40,348 bases of DNA from Nocardia testacea NBRC 100365 (GTDB lineage: Bacteria > Actinomycetota > Actinomycetes > Mycobacteriales > Mycobacteriaceae): positions 1 to 40,348 of the forward strand of contig NZ_BAGJ01000051.1 of the NCBI RefSeq assembly GCF_000308775.1. The letters run 5' to 3'. Of the stretch, positions 31,301-38,207 are shown one piece after another; position 1 is the first letter of the stretch; each line of letters begins with the position of its first letter. A program made the translations under genes and the position numbers. A model generated the notes under the pieces. That model had not been told where the DNA came from. It searched no databases and was given only the letters and a program-made list of their open reading frames with translations.

Positions 31301-32264
31301 CGAGGGCCTGGTTGATGAGACCGAGGGTGTACTGCGCGGAGAACCCGGTGTTCTTCCAGCCGTTCGAGTACTCGCGGACCACGTCGAGGAGGTCCTCGCC
31401 GACGTCGCCGCCGCGCTGGAAACTGCGCACGATCAGGTCGAACGCCTCGTTGGAATCCTTTGCCAGCCCGTTGAGCATCAGCGCGCGCACAGCCTGGATG
31501 GTGCGCGGCATGTCCTGCCCCATGAGATCAGTGACCGCGGTGAGCTTCTCGATCACCGGCTGCATCTCACCGGCGGTCTCCTCACCGTTGAGGAGCCCGC
31601 CCTGAATCGCGGCCTGCGCTGCGGACATGTTCGCCGAGACTGACTCGCCCCACCCGTTGGTGAACGCGGAGCCCGCGGCCTGGCCGATGACGCGCATGGT
31701 GTCCTCGTTGACGCCGAGGCGCGCCTGAATGTAGTCGCGGTCCCTCTCCTGCTGCATACCGTCGCTGATCGACTTCATCAGCACCGCACCGGCCGCGAGC
31801 CCGATACCGGCGACGCCTATCAAGGCGGCCGCGATCGGCCCGCCTTTCGCGCCGAGCCCCTGCACGCGGGAGGAGAAGTTGCCGACGAAGCTGTCGCCCA
31901 TCTCCGCGCCCGCGCTGCCGTTGCTCCGCGCCGCGTCGCCGATACCGGAGACTGCTTCCTGCGCGCGTCGCGCCGACCGCTCCAACTCCGCGGGGACCTC
32001 GATGCGACGCGCTTCGCGTGCCGCGTCCTCCGCCGCGTCACCGACGCGCGACACTTCCCGGGCCGTGACGCGCGCCGCCTGCCCGGCACCCTCTATCCGG
32101 GTGCCGGTGTCGCGGAACGACTGATCGACCTCTGTCGCGGCCCGCCGCGCCGCGCCGCGCAAGTTGGTGAAGCCCTGCTCGGAAGCCTGGAGTCCGCGCT
32201 GGAAACGGGAGTCGTCGAGGGTCAGCTCGGCGTAGATTCCGCCAACGCTGGTGCCTTCGGTCAT
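28398..32264 (-). CDS. Tape measure protein with embedded NlpC/P60 domain
   Basis: A 1288-residue tail-length and DNA-ejection protein. Residues about 25-110 are coiled coil, followed by a hydrophobic segment at about 140-165 (IAAALIGVAGIGLAAGAVLM) and a TP901-type tape measure region with PVIEKLTAVTDLMGQDMPRT and further helices to about 640. An NlpC/P60-like peptidoglycan peptidase lies at about 800-910, with Cys825 in NTDCTG and His886 in GGHAAVTLHDG. Two duplicated segments flank and follow it: ETGGEAYIPLA units and NDPDGLKAL units. The enzyme probably opens the cell wall at infection. GGAGA precedes the ATG. At roughly 1.5 angstrom per residue, the tail would be near 190 nm if all residues counted. 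Confidence 0.92.
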   Translation of the reverse strand: MTEGTSVGGIYAELTLDDSRFQRGLQASEQGFTNLRGAARRAATEVDQSFRDTGTRIEGAGQAARVTAREVSRVGDAAEDAAREARRIEVPAELERSARRAQEAVSGIGDAARSNGSAGAEMGDSFVGNFSSRVQGLGAKGGPIAAALIGVAGIGLAAGAVLMKSISDGMQQERDRDYIQARLGVNEDTMRVIGQAAGSAFTNGWGESVSANMSAAQAAIQGGLLNGEETAGEMQPVIEKLTAVTDLMGQDMPRTIQAVRALMLNGLAKDSNEAFDLIVRSFQRGGDVGEDLLDVVREYSNGWKNTGFSAQYTLGLINQALANGVDVGDRAGDAIREFGRRMYEEGDTIKETLAGLELPADELFDKLKEGGPAAEAAFDQIFDAIRQIEDPLERASAAQALLGDTAGDFIDAFTRWDPSEAVKGMQDTAGAAETAMRVMGSNSAADLEAAKNSITSSMDEVELAIATAFGPTLQQAAGWVSTHKPEIISFFTQLADAGLACLDGLIMFASGSLRAFASLQEGIGDTVGKALTSIGGFAEKLGGIIKHIPGMEEAGKTLEGVGSATEWYGQQMDAAAERARAMADVLDSARPKIDGIRDSVRNAGEQASAAAEMTRLFGGAVTAVPDGKAVIVEALTAEATQRLTDFGFRVENLQDGTSKITADTTDGQRLIDAFIAQNEGRQVSATMNVQVIPRTEALAEQGLPTDFVGPVAQRPVDSERADGGIDVDRYADGKLPDQATIKPATANLVQWAEPETGGEAYIPLAMGKRPRSLAILSDVAARFGFDLLRMAQGGITGDDLTSQARGIEGARYVFGGWDSSWNTDCTGAVARVANMLAYGDPLTGGRFGTGNIGEALRSRGWLPGAGPEGSVRAGWVHDPQMPGGGHAAVTLHDGTNVEMGGERGDGQFGGQAAGWMDFPQVMHYPMPGSVGTGRSRKYTAKAEDFNAENDPDGLKALTEAGDFTDRFGKKYGVAEDDPLVSAFLSGDYDAQVDPNAMNVGNDPDGLKALMGGGRFTDRFSNAFGVKEDDPLVDALLDTREARKREAEAAKAAAAARSTVSSSGGVQDVRVTNWPDPLGGQPKEERKPIATLSARWFADGSENHTAQIAPAGDLRVWGEPETGGEAYIPLATAKRARSMSILRSVANRFGFQLTPYALGGFGGLGQDGVGGVHTGSWKVAALGEQGDIPLSTPSRSVPLAVWGQAAYRAAALGAGLALTAASGWDADGKFQGFDIGNTSIPGFEDALERMSELLERIAAAAEGRAPVDVQVDVDSGRRTAELRISQFGV

Positions 32265-32282
32265 GGCGGTCTCCGATCACGG

Positions 32283-32669
32283 TCAGTCGCCGGGCGCGTC
32301 CTCCGTTGCGGAGTCGCCAGCCTCGGCGTCGAAAAGTGCCTGGATATCGGCGATATCGCCGAGTTGCCCCAACTCCCAGTTGGTGCGGCCGAGGGTGGGG
32401 TTGCCGCCGAAATGCAGCAGCGCGGTCCGGCCCGCATGGGTCGCCATCGAGTCGGGCACGCCGTTGCTCGCCATCTGCTCGCGGACCGGGCCGAGGATGC
32501 GTCTGATCTCCTCGTATTCCTGGTCCGCGGTGAGGGACTGGTCGAAAACAAGGAGCCGCAGCCGATCGGCTTCCTTGATTCCGGGGCACTTCACCCGGTA
32601 CACGACACCTGCGATCGGCAGCAGCAAATCGGGGTCGTAGAAGTCGCTGAGGTCGCGCAACGCGGCCAT
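32283..32669 (-). CDS. Tail assembly chaperone, second paralogue
   Basis: A 128-residue protein placed just before the tape measure gene, the position of the tail assembly chaperone. FYDPDLLLPIAGVVYRV, DRLRLLVFDQSLTADQEYEE and RTALLHFGGNPTLGRTNWEL match the N-terminal half of the preceding gene's product, so the two are paralogues of the actinophage DUF7426-type chaperone. It ends with an acidic tail (DAEAGDSATEDAPGD). The ATG follows the stop of the upstream gene by 11 bases. The long in-frame extension to 33152 is within another gene and is rejected. Confidence 0.8.
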   Translation of the reverse strand: MAALRDLSDFYDPDLLLPIAGVVYRVKCPGIKEADRLRLLVFDQSLTADQEYEEIRRILGPVREQMASNGVPDSMATHAGRTALLHFGGNPTLGRTNWELGQLGDIADIQALFDAEAGDSATEDAPGD

Positions 32670-32680
32670 AGGGCGGGTCC

Positions 32681-33352
32681 TTACTTCGTCGGGGGGAACA
32701 CGGCGCGATGTAGCCGCGTCCCCGGCCTGGTCATGAGGTCGCGGATACGCGTTTCGAGCCACCGCCAGGGCCGTTGGTCGAGCACACCGGAGTTCACGTC
32801 GACGCCGTACACGGTGTGCAAATCGAGCTCGATCGCCAGCCAGCACGCGACGATGTCGCGCCACGGCATCGTTGGTGCGGTGGTCTGCGATGGCGCCATC
32901 TCGGGCGGGTTGAACCACAACCGCAGCCCGGAGACGGGGTCGATCGGTCCGCCGCCAGGATCGTCGGGGCCGAGGTAGCCGGGCGCGGACGGGTCCGCCG
33001 ACCTTTCCTGTTCCTGCGACGCGTCGGGGTCGAGTTCGCCGTTCCAGTACGCGGCCGCCGCGTCGGCTCCTTTGCCGTAGTGCAGCAACGCGGCCCGGCC
33101 CGCGAGGGCAATGACGTTCGCGTCGGCGCCGAGCGCGTCGAGTGCGTCCCATGCGTCGCCGAGGACGCGTCGTACCTCGATGCGTTCCACGTCAGGGGTG
33201 AGCGCGTCGAGGTCGACGAACAGGCGACGCAGACGCAGCCCCTCCCGCGCGGTGGGGGAGGGGATGCGGACGCGGCGGCCGCGCACCGGCAGGTACAGGT
33301 CCGGGTCGGCGAACTCGTCGTAGTCCTGCGTGGCACGCGGCCGGTCGGTCAT
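32681..33352 (-). CDS. Tail assembly chaperone, long form with fused C-terminal domain
   Basis: A 223-residue protein. Residues about 10-110 are the chaperone domain (FADPDLYLPVRGRRVRIPSP, RAALLHYGKGADAAAAYW), paralogous to the next gene's product. The C-terminal 100 residues (MPWRDIVACWLAIELDLHTV, RPWRWLETRIRDLMT) resemble the extension that many siphophages add by programmed frameshifting. Here both parts lie in one continuous frame. The ATG overlaps the stop of the major tail gene (ATGA). A frame to 34249 upstream is only overlap with that gene. Confidence 0.78.
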   Translation of the reverse strand: MTDRPRATQDYDEFADPDLYLPVRGRRVRIPSPTAREGLRLRRLFVDLDALTPDVERIEVRRVLGDAWDALDALGADANVIALAGRAALLHYGKGADAAAAYWNGELDPDASQEQERSADPSAPGYLGPDDPGGGPIDPVSGLRLWFNPPEMAPSQTTAPTMPWRDIVACWLAIELDLHTVYGVDVNSGVLDQRPWRWLETRIRDLMTRPGTRLHRAVFPPTK

Positions 33353-34122
33353 CCGACTTCGACCGTGCCCGACGGGGTCAGGCTGGTACCCGACGCGGTC
33401 ACGGAGGTGACCGGCACGGTGAACGTGGCGGTGTAGACGCCGCCGGACAGGGTGACGGTGACACCGTCGGCGCCGACATTCGCGAGCGCGGCGAGCGCGC
33501 TCTGCAACGCGGCCGCAGTCGCGGAATTCGACACACCGCTGGTGGTCTCGCCGTCCACGGTGACCGTCCAAGTGCCGCCCGTAGTGCCCGCGGGCAGCGT
33601 GAACGTCTTGACGGTCTGGGCCAGCGGCTTCGCGATGTCCTTGTGCTTGCCGCGGCCGGTCAGCGTCGCGGTGAACGCGTACAGACCTTCCTTGTCGTCG
33701 GCGCTGGAGACCCAGTTGACCGCGAAGTAGCCTTCTTTGGCCTCGTCGATCTCGTCGACGCGCCAGTACCGGATGTGCGCGATGTTGTCGTACCCGATCT
33801 GATTGCCGTGGCTGCGCAGCTTCTCCTGCCCGGGGTCGGGGACGTAGTTCGGGCTGCGGTTGCCCTTGCGCAGACCGCCGAGTTCCAGGTTTTCGCCGAT
33901 ACCGGTCGCGATCTGGGACTTGCGGCCGCCGGAGTGGATATCGCCGTCGTCCTGCATGGTCAGGTCGGTCGTCGGTGACACCTTGTTCAGGCCCATCACG
34001 AACGCCCAGTTCGGCGTGCCGGCCTGGGCGGTGCCCTGATTGAGGTCGATCTGTACGGCGTAGTCGCGGGCGAGCGCGGTCGCCATCGAGGCCGAGTCGG
34101 GAGCCTGGAGCGGCGTGGTCAT
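33349..34122 (-). CDS. Major tail protein
   Basis: A 257-residue tube-forming protein. The first 180 residues contain the expected strands (WAFVMGLNKVSPTTDLTMQD, IRYWRVDEIDEAKEGYFAVN, YAFTATLTGRGKHKD). The last 75 are a separate Ig-like/fibronectin-like domain (TWTVTVDGETTSGV, TVTLSGGVYTATFTVPVTSV), often displayed on the tail surface. Ala/Ser/Thr/Val dominate the C-terminal part. It overlaps the upstream tail terminator gene and the downstream chaperone gene by four bases each. Confidence 0.88.
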   Translation of the reverse strand: MTTPLQAPDSASMATALARDYAVQIDLNQGTAQAGTPNWAFVMGLNKVSPTTDLTMQDDGDIHSGGRKSQIATGIGENLELGGLRKGNRSPNYVPDPGQEKLRSHGNQIGYDNIAHIRYWRVDEIDEAKEGYFAVNWVSSADDKEGLYAFTATLTGRGKHKDIAKPLAQTVKTFTLPAGTTGGTWTVTVDGETTSGVSNSATAAALQSALAALANVGADGVTVTLSGGVYTATFTVPVTSVTASGTSLTPSGTVEVG

Positions 34123-34562
34123 AGCGTGCCTCCTGCGGGGGCTGGATTGAGGGTGAAGACGTAGCTGTCGGCGCGCTCATAGCGGCCGTTGCTGTCTGGG
34201 GTGGCGAGACCGCGGATCTTGCGGCGGCACAGCAGCACACGCGGACCATCCGGGAGCTGGATATGGGTCGCGTCGTGCAGTTGCCGCGTCGCCGCGTCGG
34301 CCGACGCGTTCACGACGCGCGGGTCTATTCCGGCGGCGCGCCAACGCATCTGGACGTACACGTCAGGGTTGTGGTCGTCGCGGTCCAGCACCTCGTCGTA
34401 GACGGTGAGCGCGACAGCCGCGTCCGGTTTCGACGGCAGCAGCGAGAACGTGGCGGCGGGCACCGTCCCGGGCGGGTAGGCCCCGGCCGGGATGTAGCGG
34501 GCGAGCCCGGCCGCGTCGAGATGCCGGGCGAGGGCCTCCAAGAATTCGCCGGGGTCGATCAC
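34119..34562 (-). CDS. Tail terminator protein
   Basis: A 147-residue protein immediately upstream of the major tail gene, as is usual for the tail terminator that caps the tube. It begins PGEFLEALARHLDAAGLARY and contains DVYVQMRWRAAGIDPRVVN and a beta segment with RADSYVFTLNPAP, a pattern shared with siphovirus 'minor capsid' tail-terminator families. There are no enzyme motifs. ATGA overlaps link it with both neighbours. Confidence 0.72.
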   Translation of the reverse strand: MIDPGEFLEALARHLDAAGLARYIPAGAYPPGTVPAATFSLLPSKPDAAVALTVYDEVLDRDDHNPDVYVQMRWRAAGIDPRVVNASADAATRQLHDATHIQLPDGPRVLLCRRKIRGLATPDSNGRYERADSYVFTLNPAPAGGTL

Positions 34563-34897
34563 TGGATATGCCTCCCGATCGCGGCCGCGACGATCTGCTC
34601 CAGCTCCGGACCGAACCGGTTCAACGGCTTCTCCAAGAACTTCGCCTCACGGCCGTTCGGGTGAGACAGCGTCAGGTCCTCGTGCTGAACCCGCGCGTAC
34701 GGAGTGTTGTAGCCGACCCGCGCTGTCCCATCAACCGCCTCTGCGGTGCCGGAGTTCTGGAGGGTGCCTTCCTCGATCGGGACCAGGTCGTTGGCCTGAG
34801 CGAGCAGCACCTCCGCGGCCTCGAACAGTCCCTCATCGACTCCGGCTCGGACGTTTGCTGCGATACCGGCGGTGTTCCACTGGGCTGAGACAGCCAT
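34559..34897 (-). CDS. Head-tail joining protein, HK97 gp10-like
   Basis: A 112-residue protein. AAEVLLAQANDLVPIEEGTL followed by VGYNTPYARVQHEDL and a helix with FLEKPLNRFGPEL matches the HK97 gp10 / tail-completion family. It has a perfect AGGAGG seven bases before the ATG, so it is probably strongly translated. It sits between the stopper gene and the tail terminator and likely closes the neck of the head-tail junction. Confidence 0.82.
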   Translation of the reverse strand: MAVSAQWNTAGIAANVRAGVDEGLFEAAEVLLAQANDLVPIEEGTLQNSGTAEAVDGTARVGYNTPYARVQHEDLTLSHPNGREAKFLEKPLNRFGPELEQIVAAAIGRHIQ

Positions 34898-34906
34898 CAG
34901 GGCCTC

Positions 34907-35233
34907 CTATTCCAGGTGGATCACCTGGGTATCGGGGAACGGTGCGCCGAGATTGGACGCGGAGACCGCGACGACTTTCGCGGTGCGGCCGCCGAACTCG
35001 GCGGGCAGCTCGACCAATGAACCGGGCGCGACCTGGGCAACGGAGGGAGGGAACGCGACCGTCGCCGAGGAAACGATCTCGTCGCCGCTGGCGTCGCGCA
35101 CCATTTGGTTCCGGGCCGACACGTTCCCGCGCTCGGCGGCCGAGTCGCTGAGCACGGCACCGGAAGCGCCCTCGCCGACGAACCGTCGTACCTGGACGGT
35201 GTGCGCCCAGAACACGGCCAGCGGGTCGGTCAT
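34907..35233 (-). CDS. Head-to-tail stopper protein
   Basis: A 108-residue beta-rich protein (VFWAHTVQVRRFVGEG, PGSLVELPAEFGGRTAKVVA) of the size and position of head-closure stopper proteins. The fold is not certain from sequence. The ATG overlaps the stop of the upstream adaptor gene (ATGA). Longer in-frame starts to 35437 lie within that gene and are rejected. Confidence 0.7.
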   Translation of the reverse strand: MTDPLAVFWAHTVQVRRFVGEGASGAVLSDSAAERGNVSARNQMVRDASGDEIVSSATVAFPPSVAQVAPGSLVELPAEFGGRTAKVVAVSASNLGAPFPDTQVIHLE

Positions 35234-35658
35234 CGCCGTGCCACTGCCGTCGATGCCAGCCCTTCGGCCCGCAGCACCCGCACTGCGGAATCCGACAGGC
35301 ATTCCAGCAGCCGGGCGCGGGCAGCGGCCTGCTCGGTCACCTGATAGCTGATCGAGGAACCGTTCGTGGACGCGCTCGCCGCGACCGGCGCGAGGCCGGC
35401 CGAACCGGCCAGCGGATTTACCGCATTGGTGATCCACTCACGGACCTGGACACAGGTTGCGACGGTCATCGCGTCCGCTGCGACCGGATCGGCCGGGAGC
35501 CCCGCCGGGGTGGTCTCGTAGCGGTCATTCTTGGTGGCCGCGCGCACCAGACACGATGCCTCCTCGATATACCGAAGGTCGTCGCCGTCGTCGAGCTTGT
35601 CGAGCTGTTCCGCCGAAACGTGCTCGGCGAGTTGCGCCACGGAGGCGTAGGTGAGCAC
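35230..35658 (-). CDS. Head-to-tail adaptor, gp6-like connector
   Basis: A 142-residue helical protein. LTYASVAQLAEHVSAEQLDK, EEASCLVRAATKNDRYETTP and ADAMTVATCVQVREWITN give the helical bundle typical of gp6/gp15-like adaptors that bind below the portal. It is the first gene after the coat protein and its hairpin. The GTG start at 35658 follows GGAGAGGG; the in-frame extension to 35712 runs through a GT-rich simple sequence and is rejected. Confidence 0.75.
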   Translation of the reverse strand: MLTYASVAQLAEHVSAEQLDKLDDGDDLRYIEEASCLVRAATKNDRYETTPAGLPADPVAADAMTVATCVQVREWITNAVNPLAGSAGLAPVAASASTNGSSISYQVTEQAAARARLLECLSDSAVRVLRAEGLASTAVARR

Positions 35659-35711
35659 GGGTGCCCTCTCCGGTGTGTGTGGTGTCTGGTGTGTGGTGTG
35701 TGGACGTGCCA

Positions 35712-35744
35712 CCCCGCCCGCCGACTCAGGTCAGACGGGCGGGG
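35712..35744 (-). terminator. Hairpin downstream of the coat gene
   Basis: CCCCGCCCG (35712-35720) pairs with CGGGCGGGG (35736-35744) over 9 bp with a 15-base loop, starting 18 bases after the coat protein stop in the direction of transcription. Such partial terminators keep coat mRNA more abundant than the tail mRNA. A GT-rich tract (35672-35702) lies between it and the adaptor gene. Confidence 0.6.
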
Positions 35745-35762
35745 CGGTCACGGGCGAACCGG

Positions 35763-36674
35763 TCAGGGAGTGACCGGCGCGACGGGGTCGGCCAGCAGCA
35801 CCGACGCGGAGGCCAACGCCTCCGGCCGGAACACCTTGCCGCCGTAAATGTTCAGGCCACGGACCTGGTCGGCGAACCGCTTCGGATCGCGGATCGTTTC
35901 GACTTCGCTGATCTGGTTCGCGAAGCTCAGCGCATCGCTGATACCCGCGACGATCTCGAAGTCGTCCTTGTTGGCCCCCGTGCCGCCGACCTTGAGGATG
36001 TTGTTGGACTCCAGCAGGTCGAAGCCCGCCATCCGGCCAACGGTGCCGTTCAGCAGCGGGGTGTTCGGCGTCGCGCCGAGCTTGTCCGCGGAGATGAACC
36101 GCTTGTCGAGCAGGAGCGGCGACAGCAGTTCCGGCGGGAGCGCCAGGTACCGGCCGATCTTAGGCAGGTCTGCCCGGTCCAGCTTCTCGCGCAGCAGCAC
36201 TGCGACGTGGTACATGCTCAGCTGTCCCACGGTGGCCTTTTCGGGCTCGACGTTGCACACGGTGACGCGGCCGAGCCGGTTACCGGCGAGGACACCGGCC
36301 TTGAGCAGGCCGTACAGGAACAAGTCGACCTTGTTCTGCAGCTTGTACCCGGCGCGGTTGGTGGCGGGGTCCTCGAAGTTGACCTGCGCCTGCGCCTTGT
36401 CGACGTCGTTGACGCGGAACGCGAAGTAGTCGCCCTGGTCGATCACCATCGCCGACTCGTCGTCGTCGAGGTCCTCGACCTCCAGGTCGGTGTTCTTGTC
36501 GTAGGTCCGCACCGTCGGGTCGCCCAGGGTCGACACGTGCACGGTGTCGCCCTTCTGGCTGATGGTGCCCTCGTACTTGCGGTTCGCGACCTTCGCCTGC
36601 CCGAAAACCAGATCGGTCTCGAACGGCATCTGGACTGCGTCGGCCCAGAATTCGGGGATGAAGTTGATGGGCAT
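35763..36674 (-). CDS. Major capsid protein, P22 coat-like family
   Basis: A 303-residue coat protein. FIPEFWADAVQMPFETDLVF at the N-terminus and DTVHVSTLGDPTVRTYDKNT, followed by MVIDQGDYFAFRVNDVDKAQ, are characteristic of the P22-gp5-like coat family in actinophages, with an HK97 fold. KRFISADKLGATPNTPLLNG and a C-terminal strand complete it. There is no N-terminal delta domain; assembly is guided by a separate scaffold encoded just upstream. AGAGGTAGG before the ATG is a strong ribosome-binding site, as expected for the most abundant protein. Confidence 0.92.
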   Translation of the reverse strand: MPINFIPEFWADAVQMPFETDLVFGQAKVANRKYEGTISQKGDTVHVSTLGDPTVRTYDKNTDLEVEDLDDDESAMVIDQGDYFAFRVNDVDKAQAQVNFEDPATNRAGYKLQNKVDLFLYGLLKAGVLAGNRLGRVTVCNVEPEKATVGQLSMYHVAVLLREKLDRADLPKIGRYLALPPELLSPLLLDKRFISADKLGATPNTPLLNGTVGRMAGFDLLESNNILKVGGTGANKDDFEIVAGISDALSFANQISEVETIRDPKRFADQVRGLNIYGGKVFRPEALASASVLLADPVAPVTP

Positions 36675-36718
36675 GATTGCCTACCTCTTGGACGGAGGGG
36701 AGGGGGAAGGCTCGGCGG

Positions 36719-37537
36719 CTACTTGGTGCGGCCGAGGATCTGGTTTGCGCGGCCGTCTTTGACTGCCTGCACGCGGTCGGCCGGAGCCATCGCCTTGTAC
36801 TGCTCGTAGGTGAGCTGTCCGGAGTTCCCGTTGGAGCCGGAGCCGGTATCGGCGCCGGACCGGGCGGGAGGCTTCGGCGCGGCCGGAGCAGCAGGAGTCA
36901 GCCGGTACCGCGGGTTCTTCTCGACCTCCTGAGCGACCAGGTCGGTGACCTGCTGCTCGAAGTCGTCGGCGGCCGGGTCGAGCCCATGCAGCTTCTTCGC
37001 GAAACTGCGAGAGTCGATGAGCGACTGCGTATCGACGTCCTTGGGAGCGGCCCGGAAGACAGCCAGTTCGGCTTTGGCCTCCCGGGCATCCTTCGCGTGG
37101 CTCTCCACCTGGGCGGCCAGCTTCTTCGGATCGGCCTCGCCGTCGTCGGTGACGAACCCGAGCGCCTTGCCGAACGCCTGCTTGAGGTCGGCCATCTCCT
37201 GTTTCGCGGTCGCCGCCTCATTGCGGGCGGCGCGCACCTTCGGGTCCTCCGCGGTGCTGCTGCGACGCTTCGGAGCAGGCTCGCCGCCCGTCCCGCCGGC
37301 CTCGCCGCTGCCCGACTCCGGAGCGTTGCCCTTGCTGGCGGGCTCGCCGCTACCGGACTCCGGAGCGGGCGGGGTGTCGCCCTCGCCGCCGGTGCTGCCG
37401 GTGTCGGCCGCCGGAGCGTCGCCGGTGTTGCCGTCGCCGGTGCCGTCTCCGCCGAGCTGCGGCCAGATCGGGCCTCGTCGGGTGAAACCGATCGCTTGAA
37501 GGCCAGTCAGGGGGTGGATGGGCAAAGCTGAGGACAT
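36719..37537 (-). CDS. Capsid scaffolding protein
   Basis: A 272-residue protein. The first 95 residues are Gly/Pro/Ser/Glu-rich and disordered, with repeats such as ESGSGE. Next comes a coiled coil (about 110-165, AARNEAATAKQEMADLKQAF and KDAREAKAELAVFRAA), and the C-terminus has the short helical EQYKAMAPADRVQAV seen in actinophage scaffolds, probably the coat-binding end. It sits directly before the coat gene. AGGAGAG precedes the ATG at 37537; the frame extends to 37804, but that part overlaps the lipoprotein gene and is rejected. Confidence 0.85.
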   Translation of the reverse strand: MSSALPIHPLTGLQAIGFTRRGPIWPQLGGDGTGDGNTGDAPAADTGSTGGEGDTPPAPESGSGEPASKGNAPESGSGEAGGTGGEPAPKRRSSTAEDPKVRAARNEAATAKQEMADLKQAFGKALGFVTDDGEADPKKLAAQVESHAKDAREAKAELAVFRAAPKDVDTQSLIDSRSFAKKLHGLDPAADDFEQQVTDLVAQEVEKNPRYRLTPAAPAAPKPPARSGADTGSGSNGNSGQLTYEQYKAMAPADRVQAVKDGRANQILGRTK

Positions 37538-37643
37538 TCGGACTCTCCTGTAAAAGGGGCGCTCGGCGGGCCGGTAACGGAAGGGGTTGAAGTTTCGATG
37601 AACGGCTTTGACATCCAAAAACATTGGAAGAACAGGGATTAGG

Positions 37644-38033
37644 GTGCTCAAATCAGCTGTGTCCATGCGAGGAGGGCTCGCCTGCCTTTGCCTGGTATTG
37701 ATGTCCGCCTTGACGGCGTGTGGTAGCAGCGAGGGCTCATCCGCCCCGGCGACCGAGACCGTCACAGTTACAGTGACGGTGACTCCTGCTGCGGTGCCGG
37801 TCACTCAGAAGGAAGCCGCTACGGCCTGCGCCGAGCGATTCCGAGCGAGGTATCCCGGTACGAACCCCACCTTCTCTGCAATGACAGCGGCGTACGACGA
37901 CGACAGAGGCGCGTGGTATGTCACAGGAATCGGGACGTTCCCCGAGTCCGGCACTCACGGCGACCCATATTTCTTCACCTGCGAGTACTCGAATCAAGCG
38001 CACGCGGCGCTTCTCGATTCAAAGCCTCTATGA
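37644..38033 (+). CDS. Lipoprotein moron on the opposite strand to the late operon
   Basis: A 129-residue protein with a lipoprotein signal: positive start (MLKSAVSMRGG), hydrophobic core and lipobox LTAC at about residues 23-26, followed by a Ser/Thr-rich linker with a VT repeat and a domain of about 80 residues. Two further cysteines (in ATACAERF and FFTCEY) could form a disulfide outside the cell. It is the only rightward gene inside the leftward structural operon, the hallmark of a moron expressed by the prophage. Phage lipoproteins in Gram-positive bacteria often act in superinfection exclusion; this role is inferred. The start could also be the ATG at 37665. A TTGACA at 37608 may be part of its promoter. 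Confidence 0.8.
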   Translation: MLKSAVSMRGGLACLCLVLMSALTACGSSEGSSAPATETVTVTVTVTPAAVPVTQKEAATACAERFRARYPGTNPTFSAMTAAYDDDRGAWYVTGIGTFPESGTHGDPYFFTCEYSNQAHAALLDSKPL

Positions 38034-38207
38034 TCCCTCAGTCTCGGGTACTTCAAGTGCGCTCTTGAGGCGGCCACGTAGCCATAACCGGGCAAGTAGC
38101 TCGTTTCCGCTACCTGGTGCGGCAGGGGTGTAGGGGTTCACGGCGTCGACCACGTCAGCCGCCGCGAGCCCTTCCCGGTAGGCGCGGATCAGGTCGTGTG
38201 CGCTCAT
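38028..38207 (-). CDS. Small phage protein between minor capsid and scaffold
   Basis: A 59-residue protein, MSAHDLIRAYREGLAAADVV at the start and LLARLWLRGRLKSALEVPET near the end. The ATG overlaps the TGA of the minor capsid gene (ATGA), the same coupling seen throughout the operon, which supports it as real. Its end overlaps the end of the opposing lipoprotein gene by six bases. Mostly helical, no membrane segment, no family recognised. Confidence 0.65.
   Translation of the reverse strand: MSAHDLIRAYREGLAAADVVDAVNPYTPAAPGSGNELLARLWLRGRLKSALEVPETEGS

Noticed and set aside
32960..33010. Possible frameshift signal (GGAAAGG) in the long tail chaperone gene
   Set aside because: It is not a canonical slippery heptamer and the long product is already encoded in one frame; mentioned only as a test in the findings.
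37608..37645. TTGACA and TAGGGT as one promoter for the lipoprotein gene
   Set aside because: The spacer is 26 bp, too long for a standard promoter; either box may act with another partner.
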